Shown: in pieces, positions 23,058 to 35,388 of the stretch
How positions within the stretch are numbered: position 1 is the first letter of the stretch
Layout: each line of letters starts with the position of its first letter
DNA from: Parietaria judaica
Taxonomy: Eukaryota; Streptophyta; Magnoliopsida; Rosales; Urticaceae
Direction of reading: 5' to 3'
DNA: 64,000 nucleotides
Assembly (NCBI GenBank): GCA_954871525.1
Contig: OX940868.1
Coordinates: 22,811,056 to 22,875,055 of the forward strand
The notes under the pieces: generated by a model
Databases searched by the model: none
What the model was told of the DNA's origin: nothing
The model's input: the letters and a program-made list of their open reading frames with translations, nothing else
Position numbers and translations under genes: made by a program

Positions 23058-26009
23058 TCAGCCTCTGCCGAGTTCTTGAAGAACATCCTCGATGCTCGGT
23101 CTCTCCTCAGGGTTTTCATCGGTGCAAGCCAGCGCGAGCTTTCCGAGCACAACCGCCTCTGATTCCAAGAACTCGCCTCTCAGATTATGGTCGACGAAGC
23201 CTTCGAACGTTGCTGTCTTGGCAGCTGATCTCGTCGAGCTCGTGAGCATGAGGTTGCCAGAGACGAGCTGGAGGACGATGACACCGAATGCGTAGACGTC
23301 GCTCTTTCGGGTGAAACGGCCAGTGGTGACGTACTCGGGAGCGAGGTATCCCATCGCGGCGCTGCTCTTGAGCGCCGAGAAGATGATATCGTCGGCCAAG
23401 AGCCTCGGGAGTCCGGCGTCAGAGATCCGAGGGCGGAATTGGTCGTCGATGAGGATCTTCTCGGTGGATATGTTCTGGTGTATAATCTCGCTGCTGTGTA
23501 GGTAATGGATTCCTGTTTAAATCAGAGTTGATCTATGAATTAGGAGTGGAAATTCGTAAATGTATCCCGGATTTACCGAATAACGCATTTAAACGGTTTA
23601 AACCGAAAGCATAGAATATAAACCGAATACTCGCCTGACACTCTGGAGTAGTATTATGAATAAATTGATCGGCAAACCGCATTTACCACATGTGAATCGG
23701 CCTCTACTTATAATTTATGATATAGTTATACCGTTTTATAGCTTCTACTTACTTTGGCCATCTTTCTTGCAGTGCAAGTAAATGCAGTTAAAACTGAATA
23801 TTGAATATCTGGTAAATGCGGTTTTTGCACTTTATCGTAAAGTACAAAACTATAGGAATCGAATTTTCGGACTTTCATTGGTAAATACCGCACCGGATGT
23901 TCCATGTGAATCAAAAAGACGAGACTGACCTTTGGCAATGGCAGTGATTATGTTGACTCTCGTTGACCAGTCAAGCGGTCTTTGACCACTTCCTTCTTCC
24001 AAGTCAAGAAAGTGAGAGAGCTTTCCTTTGGCAACAAAGTCATACACCAGAAAGCACTCGTTCCTGCTTCTCGAGCAACAGAAGCCTCTCAGCTTCACCA
24101 CATTCTCGTGTCTCAGCGAGGACAGCAAGCTCAGACCCTTGACGAACTCCGCTTCCTCCGACTTACAGCTCGTGATGCTGATCCTCCTCACCGCCACGTC
24201 TGACCCGTCTCGCAGAACCCCGCGGTACACGGCTGAAAACTTGCTCTTCCCCAGCAAATTCGCCTCCGAAAGGTACTGTGTCGCCGTCTCAATCTCTTCC
24301 ACATTGAACCGGAACCCCGCGAGAATCTCAGGGGAATCCCCGAGCCCGTCACCGAACGGATCCCAAGCGCCGCTGCTGTACTGGAGGCTCACCAGCGGAG
24401 AAGCGCTCTTGCTCCTTAACTCCTTGGTGTGATCGGAGCTGAGCCGCCCAACTGAGGGATCGCATACGCTCCCGATCCTCTGCTTTGATCTCCGCCGCTG
24501 AAGGATCAGCACGAGAACCGTCCCGGTCATAGCTACTACGACTGCAGCCGCCACGGAAGCGATAAGGGCCCGAGGAAAACGGGCTGGTTTTGTGCAGTGA
24601 GGTTCGCCGCAGTGAGGTTGGATGTTCGCGGACTCGGGGTTTTGACTTGGATATGTAGCGTCGTGGAGGGTGTCTCCGCCGACGTTGACCTTGTCGTAGT
24701 CAAAGGCGGTGCAGGCCCGGAGTTGAGGGAAGTCAACAGCGCAGAGATGAGGGTTGCTCTCTGGTTGGAAGCCTTCCTTCAGTCTCTTCAACCCTTCATA
24801 TTTAAATATTATCAGTGACGAAACCAGAATATGTTTATATGCTCGGCTAAAGAGTCACGAAGAGGGCCGAGAATAAAAATTTCCTTCTTACATGTTTTAA
24901 ATATAAAAAAATTACAATTCTTTTGAAATTTCCATTTATTTAAAATTTGTAAGGAGGGCATGGTTCGGTTCGTGCATGTCTATTTTGTTGTTGTCACGGT
25001 TTACTTTCGCCAGAATTTGAGAGCTACGAGAAGTGTGACTACAAATATTTACCGGGAGGGACAATGCCGGAGAGGGAGTTGTTTCTGAGATCGAGGACCT
25101 GCAGAGAGTGAACGTCGGCGAGTTTTTTGGGGATGGTACCGGAGAGAGCGTTGAAGCTCAAATCAAGCCTTCGTAGAGAGACCAAGTTGGCCAAACTTGT
25201 AGGTATTTTGCCGGTCAGTTTGTTGTATTGCAAGGCAAGAACAGTAAGCTTCTTCAAAGACCCCATTTCAGCAGGAATTTCTCCACTCAATTTGTTACAA
25301 CACAGCTGTAAAACTACAAATAAAGAAGATATAGTTGAGTATCAAAAGCTGTGACAGAGTAGTGAAACAACCGGTAACGGATTTGTATAACCGGATTTTG
25401 CTTGTTTAAAACTGATAATCGGAAAGTACTTTTTTTTTTGCTGGCACCGATTATCAAGAGACCGGAAAATGGGATGTTGGGACGAAAATACATCTGAATA
25501 CCGGTTTCCGGGAGATCGACTAAAATACTTAAATCTTAAACCACAAAATTCAGAAGACACAAACCTTGAAGACTGGTCATTTTTCCGATGGCCGAAGGAA
25601 TGTCCCCGGAGAGATTATTGACGTTGAGGTACAAGTCAACGAGCTCGGTGAGATTCGCAATCTGGTCGGGAATCTCACCGTGCAGGGCATTGTAATGCAA
25701 GTAGAGGCCGGAGAGGCACCTGAGCCCCGCCACCGCCGGCGATATCTCGCCCGAGAGGCCCTTCCCCTGCAGCGATATGTTCGCCACCTTTCCTTGCTCG
25801 TTGCACGCCACGCCCTCAAACGTTCCGTCGCACGGCTCCCCGCCCGCCATCCACGACCCCAGCACAGCGCCAGCCGGGTCCAGCGATGCCTTGACGAGCA
25901 TCAGCGCTTCGAGCTCGGCGTTGCCCCGGACTCGGTGACATGGCAGAAGGAGGAGGAGGAAGAGAGAGAAAGCGAAGCGAGTCATAGCTCTTCTGGTGAC
26001 GATGATCAT
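23058..26009 (-). CDS. LRR receptor-like protein with a degenerate kinase domain
   Basis: Exons on the minus strand are 26009-25565, 25313-25053, 24793-23930 and 23512-23058, giving 674 residues. A signal peptide (FAFSLFLLLLLPCHRVRG) precedes an LRR N-cap and about five LRRs (SLQ.LCCNKLSGEIP, LSLSFNALSGTIP-type lines). A transmembrane helix is near residues 311-332 (ALIASVAAAVVVAMTGTVLV) before RRRSK. The kinase-like domain follows, but the usual catalytic residues are replaced: the VAIK position reads VAVRRI, HRD reads HQN, DFG reads DAG, and the Gly loop is GKSKFSAV. It resembles, from memory, Arabidopsis At5g51560. The kinase is therefore probably inactive and signals by scaffolding. An in-frame ATG at 25985 is an alternative start. 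The upstream extension into TA repeats is not coding. Confidence 0.88.
23540..23900. repeat. MITE-like sequence in the receptor gene's last intron
   Basis: The intron contains GTAAATGCGGTTT-like words on both strands (about 23575-23700 and 23760-23890) and ends resembling TAGGAGTGGAAATTCG and GAATCGGCCTCTA near 23541 and 23693. No convincing target duplication is seen. A similar CCGG-rich stretch lies in the first intron at about 25370-25530. Confidence 0.3.
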
Positions 26010-26087
26010 CACTACTAGACAGTCTTGTTTGAGTTTTGTGATTGAGTTCACATTTGAAGGAGGATATTGGGTCCCACGTAAGGAAGA

Positions 26088-26090
<3 letters not shown>

Positions 26091-26137
<47 letters not shown>
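26091..26137. repeat. TA microsatellite upstream of the receptor gene
   Basis: An essentially pure TA tract lies about 80 bp upstream of the predicted start on the minus strand, so it falls in the 5' leader or core promoter. Confidence 0.85.
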
Positions 26138-26139
<2 letters not shown>

Positions 26140-26429
26140 GGGAGTGTAATAAATTGATGTCTGTTCTCACTTAGAAGCAGCATTCAAGGAAATGGGCTCC
26201 ATCTTTAAGGAGCTCAAAGTTTTCTTTTCCTTCTTTGAAAAGTTGAGAATAAAGTTTACTAGAAGGAGAAACATGACTTATTCAACGTAAGAAATAAAAC
26301 AAATATAATTATATATGTAAATATGCATTATCAGAAAATTCCTTATAATTTTTTACTATAAGGACACAGAGGATATATAGTAAGTGAATCTTACTTGAAT
26401 GATGAATGTATATTTTGTTTAGTGGTAAC

Positions 26430-26558
26430 TGTAGAATAATGTATAGTTAATGTTTTCTCTTTGTGGTACTTTTGCCACAATTATATTTCTTGTAATTAGG
26501 GTTGTAAATACCCAATTCCATCAATGAGAAAATCACTTTTCCCAATCTGATTTTCACA
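26430..26558 (+). repeat. 5' LTR of copia element
   Basis: 129 bp, TG..CA termini. It differs from the 3' LTR only by four extra bases at about 26519 (CCATCAATGAG against CCATGAG). Confidence 0.93.
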
Positions 26559-26571
26559 TGGTATCAGAGCC
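26559..26571 (+). promoter_or_regulatory. Primer binding site for initiator Met-tRNA
   Basis: TGGTATCAGAGCC lies immediately after the 5' LTR. This is the usual plant copia primer site complementary to the 3' end of tRNA-iMet. Confidence 0.9.
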
Positions 26572-27521
26572 ACAAAGGGAAAAGTCAAAACCCTAACTTC
26601 TCAATCTTCCGCCGCCGCTCCTCTCGTCGGACTTTCATCTCCGGCGACCTCTTCCGGTGCGTGGTTAACTCTCGAGAAGTATCTCTATCCGCTGCATCTC
26701 GATCTCAGTCAGAGATCGATCTCAGATCAAAATATCAGCCACGCTGCCCCTTCACCATCGTGCTCTGCTAGCTCACGATTCTTCCGACCAGCGAGCTATC
26801 TCTTCTCCGGCGACGTTTCCTTCCTCAGGCGAACTCCAGTTCCGGGCTGCAACGAGTCCGACCATTGTCTCCGGCGACCTTGCTCGCTGCTCCTTCACCG
26901 TCGTGCGGTACCCGAAGCCCAGATCTGCGAAGCTCCTCTCCTCAGCTCGAGCCCAGTCCAGATCCGAGCATCTCCAGCGCCTGCTCATCTCCGCGCGACC
27001 CTGCTGCTCCAATCGTCACCTCCGCGCGACAGCATCTCCGGCGCGACCTGCATCTCTCCCTCGAGCTCGCCATCTCAAGCTTCTCGGCAAAACTCCGATT
27101 CTGGTCGGCGAAGCTCAGGCGAACTCTCCTCCGCGCCTATTTTTCCGGCGACTGCTCTGCTCTTCCGCCGAGCTCCGACGAAGAACAGGTCTGCGTGCGA
27201 GGTTCCTCCCGAGCTCCTCTCTGCTTGCGAATATTCAAAGGGAGGGTATTTTTGGAATTTCCTAGGGAGGTGGGCCCACGTGCAAATAGCAAAGGAGACA
27301 GGTCTTTTTTTTGTCTCTTATCTGCATGTTCCAACACTATTTTAGTGTTCCAACACCAAAATTTCCGAATTTTTCCTCTGTGTGTTCCAACACCGTTTTG
27401 CTGTCCCAACACACAGCAGTTTCGAAAATTATTCTGTGTCCCTGCGCGAAACTTCGTGTGCTCACATCCAGAAAATTAATTTTTTCTCGGCTGATTCCTT
27501 CCGTTTAGTATCCGATTAAAT

Positions 27522-28886
27522 ATGTCTTCCTCGACTGAAAGAGTTGCTTCCTTCCATGATCAAACTTCAATGACCAATCATAAATTCAATGGCAAGAATT
27601 ATCTTCAATGGTCTAAATCCATATTCATGTTTGTGAGCGGAAGAGAGAAAGGCGGACATCTCACTGGTGAGCCCCCCATGCCCGATTCCAAGGATCCAAA
27701 ATACATGTCATGGAAGAACTCCGACTATCTTGTCATGTCATGGCTCACCAACTCAATGACAGATAAGTTCAGTTCGAAGTTTCTTCTTTATGATACTGCC
27801 AAGGAAATTTGGGACTCGGCACGTAAGCTTTATTCAAATAACAAGGATACTTCGGTGGTCATCGATCTCGAGTCTCGCCTGTATAATCTCTGTCAAGGAG
27901 ATATGGACATCAATGATTATTTCGATGCTCTGTCCAACTATTGGCTCCAATTGGATACGTATCAAGTCAAGCCTTGGGAGACCCCTAGAGATGCGGCTAT
28001 CTTCCGGGAATTCATTCAAGAGGGAAGAACTGTCCGTTTTCTATTAGGTCTCAATAAGGAATTCGACGCAGTCCGTGGACGAATTATGGCGACTGTTCCT
28101 CTTCCTGATCCTCAAGAGGCTTTCTCTCTCGTCCGATTAGAAGAGAGTCGCCAGATCATCATGCCTGTGAGCAAGACCGAGGGGTCCGTAATGTTCACCC
28201 CGCATCACCAAAAGCCTCTTATGCTCTCTCTGGCTTCACCTTCTGGTCCTCATCGAGGACGCCCCAGGTGTGAACATTGCAATAAACTCGGTCACCTAAA
28301 ATCGCGCTGTTGGAAGTTGCATGGGAAACCAACTGGTTCGGGACCAACTCCGTCAAAGTTCAACAAACAGTCTCATAGCAATGCCAATGCCACTGACTCT
28401 GATTTTTCTGTGGTCTCGAGCGCTTCGCCAGACCCTAATCTCCACGAGGAAATGAACCACATTGTCGAGCAAATGACATCTCTCCAAATGAAGATCAACA
28501 AGCAACTCACCACCGGTTCTAGTTCCTCGACTACCTCACCAAGTAGCCTCCATGCTCACACAGGTTTGAATTCTGTCAGCCTCACTCTAACTCGCCCGAG
28601 CAACACTTGGATCGTTGATTCAGGTGCATCAGACCACATGACGGGAAAAAGGAGCTATTTCATTACCCTCGGACCTTGCCCACCGGGTTCAACTGTTCGA
28701 ACTGCTGATGGCACCTTTCTTCCTGTTGCCGGAATTGGTTCTATCCGACTATCTGGGAACATTACCCTTTGCTCGGTGTTATTTGTTCCAAAAATTGCTT
28801 GCAACCTGATTTCCGTCAGTAAGATCACACGTGATTCCAAATGCATATCACGATTTTTTGCCGATTTCTGTGATTTTCAGGGATAG
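27522..28886 (+). pseudogene. copia gag and protease region
   Basis: The open frame of 454 codons contains a retroviral-type gag (UBN2-like) domain in the first 230 residues (KFNGKNYLQWSKSIFMF; DLESRLYNLCQGDMDINDYF), a CCHC zinc knuckle near residue 250 (CEHCNKLGHLKSRC) and the protease motif IVDSGASDHMTG near residue 366. The frame ends at 28884-28886 within the region between protease and integrase, where family members continue, so there is a frameshift. The 950-nt leader before it contains only C/T-rich sequence with spurious frames. Confidence 0.9.
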
Positions 28887-28915
28887 GTTCCGGGAAGGTA
28901 ATTGGCGAAGGGACG

Positions 28916-30415
28916 ATGCGTGAAGGCCTCTACATGTTTGACGACACACATTTTCCAAGCCACCAAGTTCAGAATCCTGACCAAGGTCTTGTGTCATCAA
29001 ATACTATAACTCTTTTGAACAATGTTCCTGTAGAAGATCAAGTTATGTTGTGGCACTACCGTCTTGGTCATCCTAGTTTTCAATACCTTGAAAAAGTGTA
29101 CCCAAATTGGTTTATTAAGAAAAAATATTCATCGTATCAATGTCATGTATGCCAATTCGCCAAACATACACGCAGTCCATTTCATGCTATTGATTATAAA
29201 TCATCCAAACCTTTCTCTGTGATTCATAGTGACGTATGGGGACCCTCAAGGGTAAGCCATACTAGTGGTGCTAGGTGGTTCATTACGTTTATCGATGATC
29301 ACACTCGAATGACGTGGTCCTTTCTCATGAAAGATAAATCCGAAGCTTCTCCAATCTTCAAACATTTCTACTCCATGGTTGAGCGACAATTCGATACCAG
29401 TGTGCAAGTCCTCCATACGGATAATGCATGGGATTACTTCAATCAAACTATTTCTCCATATTTGACTGAAAAAGGGATTGTCCACATAAGCTCATGTGTG
29501 GATACTCCACAGCAAAATGGTATCGCTGAGCGCAAAAACAGGCACATCCTCGAAGTCGCTCGATCCATCATGTTTGCAAAATCTGTCCCAAAACATTTTT
29601 GGGGTGATGCGATCCTCACAGCGACATACCTCATCAACCGTATGCCGAGTAGTGTCCTGAAATTCCTTTCTCCACGTCAAGTCCTCAGTGAAATTCATCC
29701 ACATCTCCTATCCTTCTCCTCCGACCTACCAAAAAAGGTCTTCGGATGTTCCGCCTTTGTCCATGTCCACAAACAAAATCGATCAAAGCTCGATCCTAGA
29801 GCTATCAAGTGCATCTTCTTGGGTTATTCGTTGCATCAAAAAGGGTATCGTTGTTATTGCCCCTCTACTCGCACTACTTATAACTCAATGGATGTTACTT
29901 TCTTTGAAGGTGAGTCTTTTTTTCCCAAATCCGACATTCAGGGGGAGAATTCGTGGGAATCTCAAATTTGGGAAATCAATCAAGGTTCTCAATCCATCCC
30001 ATCATCCGCATCTCAACTTCCGATCAATATCTCCATTCATCCTAACCCAAATCCACCTCAAATTGCCGATATTGACACAGAGTCACCCCCTAGTTCACCT
30101 CGTTCTGTTGAACAAGTAGATGGCCCCATGCATCTTCAACTCGACCAAGAACCGGATCCGGCACCTACTACCTCTTCTGACTCAGGTATGGAAAGGTCCG
30201 AACCCGTGATTGATGACTCTGAACTACCCATTGCTCTCCGAAAGGGTGTTCGGAGGAAAGGTGTTCAAGGTCACACTGAATATCCCATTGAACGCTATGT
30301 TTCCTACAACCAATTACATCCATTATACATGGCGTTTGTTTCCAATCTTGACAGTAGTCAGGTTCCTAGCTCCATCGATGAAGCTCTTCAAATTCCCGCG
30401 TGGAAAATGCGGTAG
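28916..30415 (+). pseudogene. copia integrase region
   Basis: This frame carries the GAG-pre-integrase motif (WHYRLGHPSFQYL), a zinc finger (CHVCQFAKHT) and the integrase core with D-D-E spacing (IHSDVWGP, LHTDNAW, TPQQNGIAERKNRHILE), then a long Ser/Pro-rich linker. It is in a different frame from the gag-protease segment and stops at 30413-30415 after an apparent single-base loss in an A run. Confidence 0.9.
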
Positions 30416-31900
30416 AAGAGGAAATTCGGGCTCTGGAAAGCAATGGAACATGGAACCTTACCGAGTTGCCACGTGGAAAACGCCCCGTTGGGTGTAAATA
30501 GGTGTTCACCGTCAAGTATAGATCAGATGGGAGTGTTGAAAGATTCAAGGCAAGACTCGTTGCAAAGGGGTTCACTCAAACTCAAGGCATTGACTTTCAA
30601 GAAACATTTGCTCCTGTGGCCAAGCTGAATACGGTGAGAGTTCTTATCTCACTCGCCGTAAACCTTGATTGGCCACTCTATCAACTTGATGTCAAGAATG
30701 CTTTTCTAAACGGCGATCTTGAAGAGGAAGTGTATATGAACATTCCTCCAGGAATGGGACAAAACTCCAATAAGCACTTAGTGTGCAAACTGAAGAAGGC
30801 GTTGTATAGCCTGAAACAATCTCCTCGTGCTTGGTTCGAGAAATTCACCAAGGCATTCATCTCCAACGGATACCTCCAGTGTCAAGCCGATCATACTCTC
30901 TTCGTCAAACGAAACAACAATGGGAAGAAGGCTATCCTCATTGTGTATGTTGACGATATCATCCTGACCGGTGATGACTCGGAGGAAATCATCAAACTAA
31001 AGCAAGTACTCTCAACTCAATTCGAGATTAAAGATCTCGGCATTATGAGATACTTCTTGGGTATGGAAGTAGCAAGATCAGACCAAGGAATTGCCATCTC
31101 CCAAAGGAAGTATGTACTTGACTTACTTCAAGAAACCGGTCTTCTTGGTTGCAAGCCGGTCGACACTCCGATGGACCCGAACAAGAAGTTCTCCCATTCC
31201 GCCGAAAGTGCCCCTGTCGACAAAGGGAGATATCAGAGACTTGTCGGGAAGCTCATCTATCTCTCACATACTCGTCCGGACATCGCCTACTCTGTCAGTG
31301 TTGTGAGTCAACACATGAACAACCCAAACGAGGACCATATGGAAGCCGTGAACCGAATTTTGAAGTATCTAAAGTCTACCCCCGGTCATGGCTTATTGTT
31401 CAAGAAATCAGAGAACCGTGAGGTCGAGATCTTCACCGATGCTAGTTGGGCTGGAGAAGCCACTGATCGAAGATCAACCTCAGGTTATTGTTCATATGTA
31501 TGGGGAAACCTCGTTACTTGGAGAAGCAAGAAGCAATCAGTTGTATCCAGAAGTAGTGCAGAGTCCGAGTATCGTGCCCTCGCATTAGGCACGTGTGAGG
31601 GAATGTCGATCAAGAGGCTCTTGAAGGAGCTGAGGATGGATCAACCGAAGGCGATCAAGATGTTCAGTGATAGTCAGGCTGCAATCAGGATCGCCAAGAA
31701 TCCCGTTCACCACGACCGAACAAAGCACATTGAAATTGATACACTTTATTTCGGAGAAGGTCAACGGAGGCATCGTTGATTTGCGCTACATTCAGTCCAA
31801 GCTCCAAATTGCGGATATCCTCACCAAGGCTCTTCCTAGGTGTTCTTTTGATGATCTAAGTTCCAAGCTTGGGTTGTATAACATATACTACCCATCTTGA
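30416..31900 (+). pseudogene. copia reverse transcriptase and RNase H region
   Basis: The segment holds reverse transcriptase motifs (FKARLVAKGFTQ, QLDVKNAFLNGDLEEEVYM, YVDDIILTGDD, a FLGMEVAR line) and RNase H (IFTDASWAGEATDRRSTSGY, SRSSAESEYRAL). The frame that resumes at about 30412 meets an in-frame TAG at 30499-30501 where the family has Trp. It shifts again near 31741-31760, so the last part (ADILTKALP, end at 31900) lies in another frame. Confidence 0.9.
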
Positions 31901-31907
31901 GGGGGAG

Positions 31908-32032
31908 TGTAGAATAATGTATAGTTAATGTTTTCTCTTTGTGGTACTTTTGCCACAATTATATTTCTTGTAATTAGGGTTGTAAATACCCAATTCCATG
32001 AGAAAATCACTTTTCCCAATCTGATTTTCACA
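31908..32032 (+). repeat. 3' LTR of copia element
   Basis: 125 bp, preceded by the polypurine tract GAGGGGGAG and followed by the GTAAC target duplication. Confidence 0.93.
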
Positions 32033-32671
32033 GTAACCTTTGTTTCATGATGATACAATAACAACCTTTGTTATTATTGTAATAAATTATTTATTATAAT
32101 GATAGTATTACTATTATTATTTTTTCCTCTTTAATTGAAGTTTGAATAGTATTTTCAGATGTATATCAATTTCTTTGGGAACCTAACTTTGCCTCGCAAA
32201 GCACGATATTCCACATGGGATTGACTATTTTCATGTCTCATAGGGAAATATAAATAAATATTATCTAGTAGACAGAGCAAGAAAGTCGGGAGATTTTGAA
32301 TTCATACTATATATTATCTAATATATATATTGCATACGTAATATTATTCTATTGGATGAGATGAGACAATGGATATTTGTGTAGCGTATAGAATTTCATG
32401 CACACAAATCAAGAAAAACAAAAACCATTATAGTTAATGAATATGATATATAATATATATATATATAAAGCCATGGAAACAGCTGGTTAATTTACAGTTT
32501 TACACATCTTCTAAACTTAGTGGATAAAAAAAATATGAGTACGGGTTTTTATTCCCACTTTACAATATCATATATATAGTAAAGTAAAGCATCATTAACT
32601 TGTTATAATTAAAATTGAGCTACACGAATGTTTGTCTTTTAAGCGGCGCAGTTTCAAATTTGAGCCTTTAA

Positions 32672-32714
<43 letters not shown>

Positions 32715-32776
32715 TGGCTTTTAATTATGAACTTTACGACCACATATAAAAAACTAATCCTCCTATATTAAAAGGA

Positions 32777-32905
32777 TAAACGGCGGCTAATGTACCCAAT
32801 GTTTGATCCTCTTCGGATTATGTATCCAATGTTTACTTTCGGCGGCTAATGTACCCAATGTTTGATCCGTTAGATCGGCGGCTAATGTACCCAATGTTTG
32901 ATCCG
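32777..32905. repeat. Short tandem copies of a GGCGGCTAATGTACCCAATG repeat
   Basis: Three copies are spaced irregularly (about 32779, 32839 and 32877), with a related TTCGGATTATGTATCCAATG copy between. Related copies reappear on the far side of the inverted repeat at 33556-33640, in the same orientation. Confidence 0.75.
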
Positions 32906-33049
32906 TTAGATATTTTCGTGTTTTCTGTTTGTTGACCGTTAGAGAGTTATCTTCTTCTGTATGTACACTTTTCGTATTTTTTACATAACTCACTCATTTT
33001 TAGTCCAAATTTTATGTACGACCTATGGTTGGAAAGATAAGATATAGAT

Positions 33050-33560
33050 CTACAACTTTAGTGTTTTAAGTTTTGTAAAACAAGTCTTACAAAAATACGA
33101 AATTTCAAATACAACGTAAAACTGGACATTAGTTTAATGCAAAATAATTGTTTCAAGCAAATTTTAATATACTTAATGACTTTTTATGCTGAAATTTAAA
33201 AGTAAAAATTATAGATAAATATTTTGTCTTTCTAACGGTTATTTATTTATAAATTTTGGACAAAACATGAGTGAGTTATGCCAAAATATAAAAGATGTGA
33301 TGTGAAATAGTCTTTTGTATTTTTGGTATAACTCACTCATTTTTTGTCCAAATTTTATAAATAAACACCCGTTGGAAAGATAAAACAAGTATCTACAACT
33401 TTTTAGTTTTATGGTTCATCATAAAAGTAATTAAGTATGTTAAAATTTGCTCGAAACAAATATTTTGCATTTAACTAATGTCTAATTTTACGTTGTAATT
33501 AAAATTTCATATTTTTGAGTAACTGTTTTTACAAAACTTAAAACATCAAAGTTGTAGATC
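33050..33560. repeat. Large imperfect inverted repeat, arms about 240 bp
   Basis: The left arm (33050-33286, from CTACAACTTTAGTGTTTTAA to GAGTGAGTTATGCC) is inverted in the right arm (about 33313-33560, ending AAAACATCAAAGTTGTAG). The spacer is about 27 bp. Divergence is moderate. The left flank (32985-33055) also repeats the ACTCACTCATTTTT..TCCAAATTTTAT segment of the right arm in direct orientation. A transcript would form a long hairpin. It looks like a foldback element. Confidence 0.8.
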
Positions 33561-33784
33561 CTCTTCGGATTATGTACCCAATGTTTGATCCTCTTCGGAT
33601 TATGTACTCAATGTTTGATCCTCTTCAGATTATGATGAAACAACTTTAGTTGTTTGTCAGTGCATCACAAGATGCACTACATTATCTATTTATTATTTCT
33701 ATAACTAGGTTCATACTCATACTTTTATTATTATCTATTTATCATTACTATAAATTGACTACACTCATGAAATCATACGGCATA

Positions 33785-34047
33785 CAGTGGCGGAGCTACA
33801 TGTACACCAGTGAGCGCATGTGCATACGTTCACTTCAAACAAAATATATTATTAATGATTTGATTCGACTCTTCTCATTCTTTCTCCCTTATTGACTCGA
33901 TAAATCTATTCGAAAAGTAATATCTATTTATATGTCTAGTAGTCGTTTTAATATAGTTGTTTATGATTTTTGTGTTGTTTACGTATCTGGAAAAAATATT
34001 GAAATATGCGTTGTGCTTCGCCTGAAATGAAAGTCTGGCTACGCCAC
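33785..34047. mobile_element. Possible hAT MITE with GTGGCGGAGC ends
   Basis: The left end is CAGTGGCGGAGCTAC and the right end CTGGCTACGCCACT, the pattern of a common plant hAT MITE group. No clear 8-bp duplication is present, so this is tentative. Confidence 0.45.
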
Positions 34048-35356
34048 TTAATATCTATTTCTAATGAAAGCTGATTTGTTTTTTTAAGTGGAAACTCAAA
34101 AACACAAAGAAAAATCAAACTCATAATCATGATATAATTAAATGAAGAGTTTGGATTGCAAATTACAAGAAAGGAAAGTTATTAGAATTTTAAATTTTCT
34201 CTCACACGTTTTTTTCTTCCCCGCAAAAAATGAATTACAATATAAGGCTACCAATACCATGATAGCTTGAATTATGAGCATCAAAATTATACTTTTAATA
34301 ATATAAATTTTTTATTTTTATTTTCTACTAATACCATAGAGTTTGATCGATTGGCTACACATTTATAAATAATAGTTTAAGCAAATACCCAAGTTTTGTT
34401 TTTCCTCGATCTCTCTAAAAATATGCACAATTTATGTGTATTAAATTGATGGCTTCTACCTCTAATCTTTCATGAATATACAGCGAGTTAAACATATATA
34501 TAGATCAAGACGCTAAATAATTGGCACACTTTATAAAAAAGGATATATTATGATTATTGTACTATCAAATCATCAATGATGAATGGTCCATTATGAAAGT
34601 AGGTTTCCTAAAGTTTCCATTTGAATATATAGGGAAAAGTCTTATTGGTGTACCCAATTATGTGTACCTTGGTTTCCAAAGCACTATATAGTATTTAATC
34701 ACTCCTAAAGTGCGTCGGGTAATATTGCACATTAAAGGAAATAAAAAATAATAAGAGAGACACATTAATCTGATTTATGACATAGTAAATGATGTCACTA
34801 GATTGACATACGAGTCGTGTGTATTATAATTTCAAAGGCTCTCTCCTCCGCTATCAACGAAATTGATTAGTTAAAAGAGACAAAAGTTTGGTATTTTCGG
34901 CACTATCTAGTGCTCCACGTGTACAAACAAACAAAAACTAATAAAATGTTCCAAAAAGAATACAAAGTATAAACATTGTTTTTATTTTACTGTATTTACA
35001 TCTTTATTGAATGATAAAATTATAATACTATTTATTTCTTTTATATATAATACGTAGCTTTACCGTAATATATGATCGATCCTTTTTTTCTTTCATTTTC
35101 TTTAGTCTTTTGGGATCATATTTTACTTTAGACAGAAAGCTTTCAAAGCATGTGCTCTTTTTGGTCTACATGAGACAAGATAAATTAAATCCTCTTGACT
35201 TTATAAAAAGCATATATATTTGCAATCAATATCACTTATATTTGCATGGAAAAAAAAATCAGTTTTGTAAATATATTTTTGACTGATTAAAATTAGTTAA
35301 GTTAATAAATTCAAAACTTTGAGGTCCACGTCTGACGTCCCATCATCTTTAACTTC

Positions 35357-35388
<32 letters not shown>

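Larger units (their letters stand above)
26430..32032 (+). mobile_element. Full-length Ty1/copia LTR retrotransposon (5.6 kb)
   Basis: It has flanking 5-bp duplications GTAAC (26425-26429 and 32033-32037), LTRs of 129 and 125 bp starting TGTAGAATAATG and ending TTTTCACA, a TGGTATCAGAGCC primer binding site, and GAGGGGGAG as polypurine tract. Domain order gag, protease, integrase, reverse transcriptase, RNase H defines copia. The LTRs appear identical apart from one 4-bp indel, implying recent insertion. Yet the polyprotein frame is broken at four places (near 28884, 30413, 30499 and 31741-31760). Confidence 0.95.

Noticed and set aside
26010..26183. Upstream extension of the LRR receptor frame
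   Set aside because: It runs through a TA microsatellite; the signal peptide starts cleanly at the later methionines.
26865..27479. 204-codon frame in the copia leader
   Set aside because: Lies between the primer binding site and gag, is not similar to known proteins, and is low in complexity.
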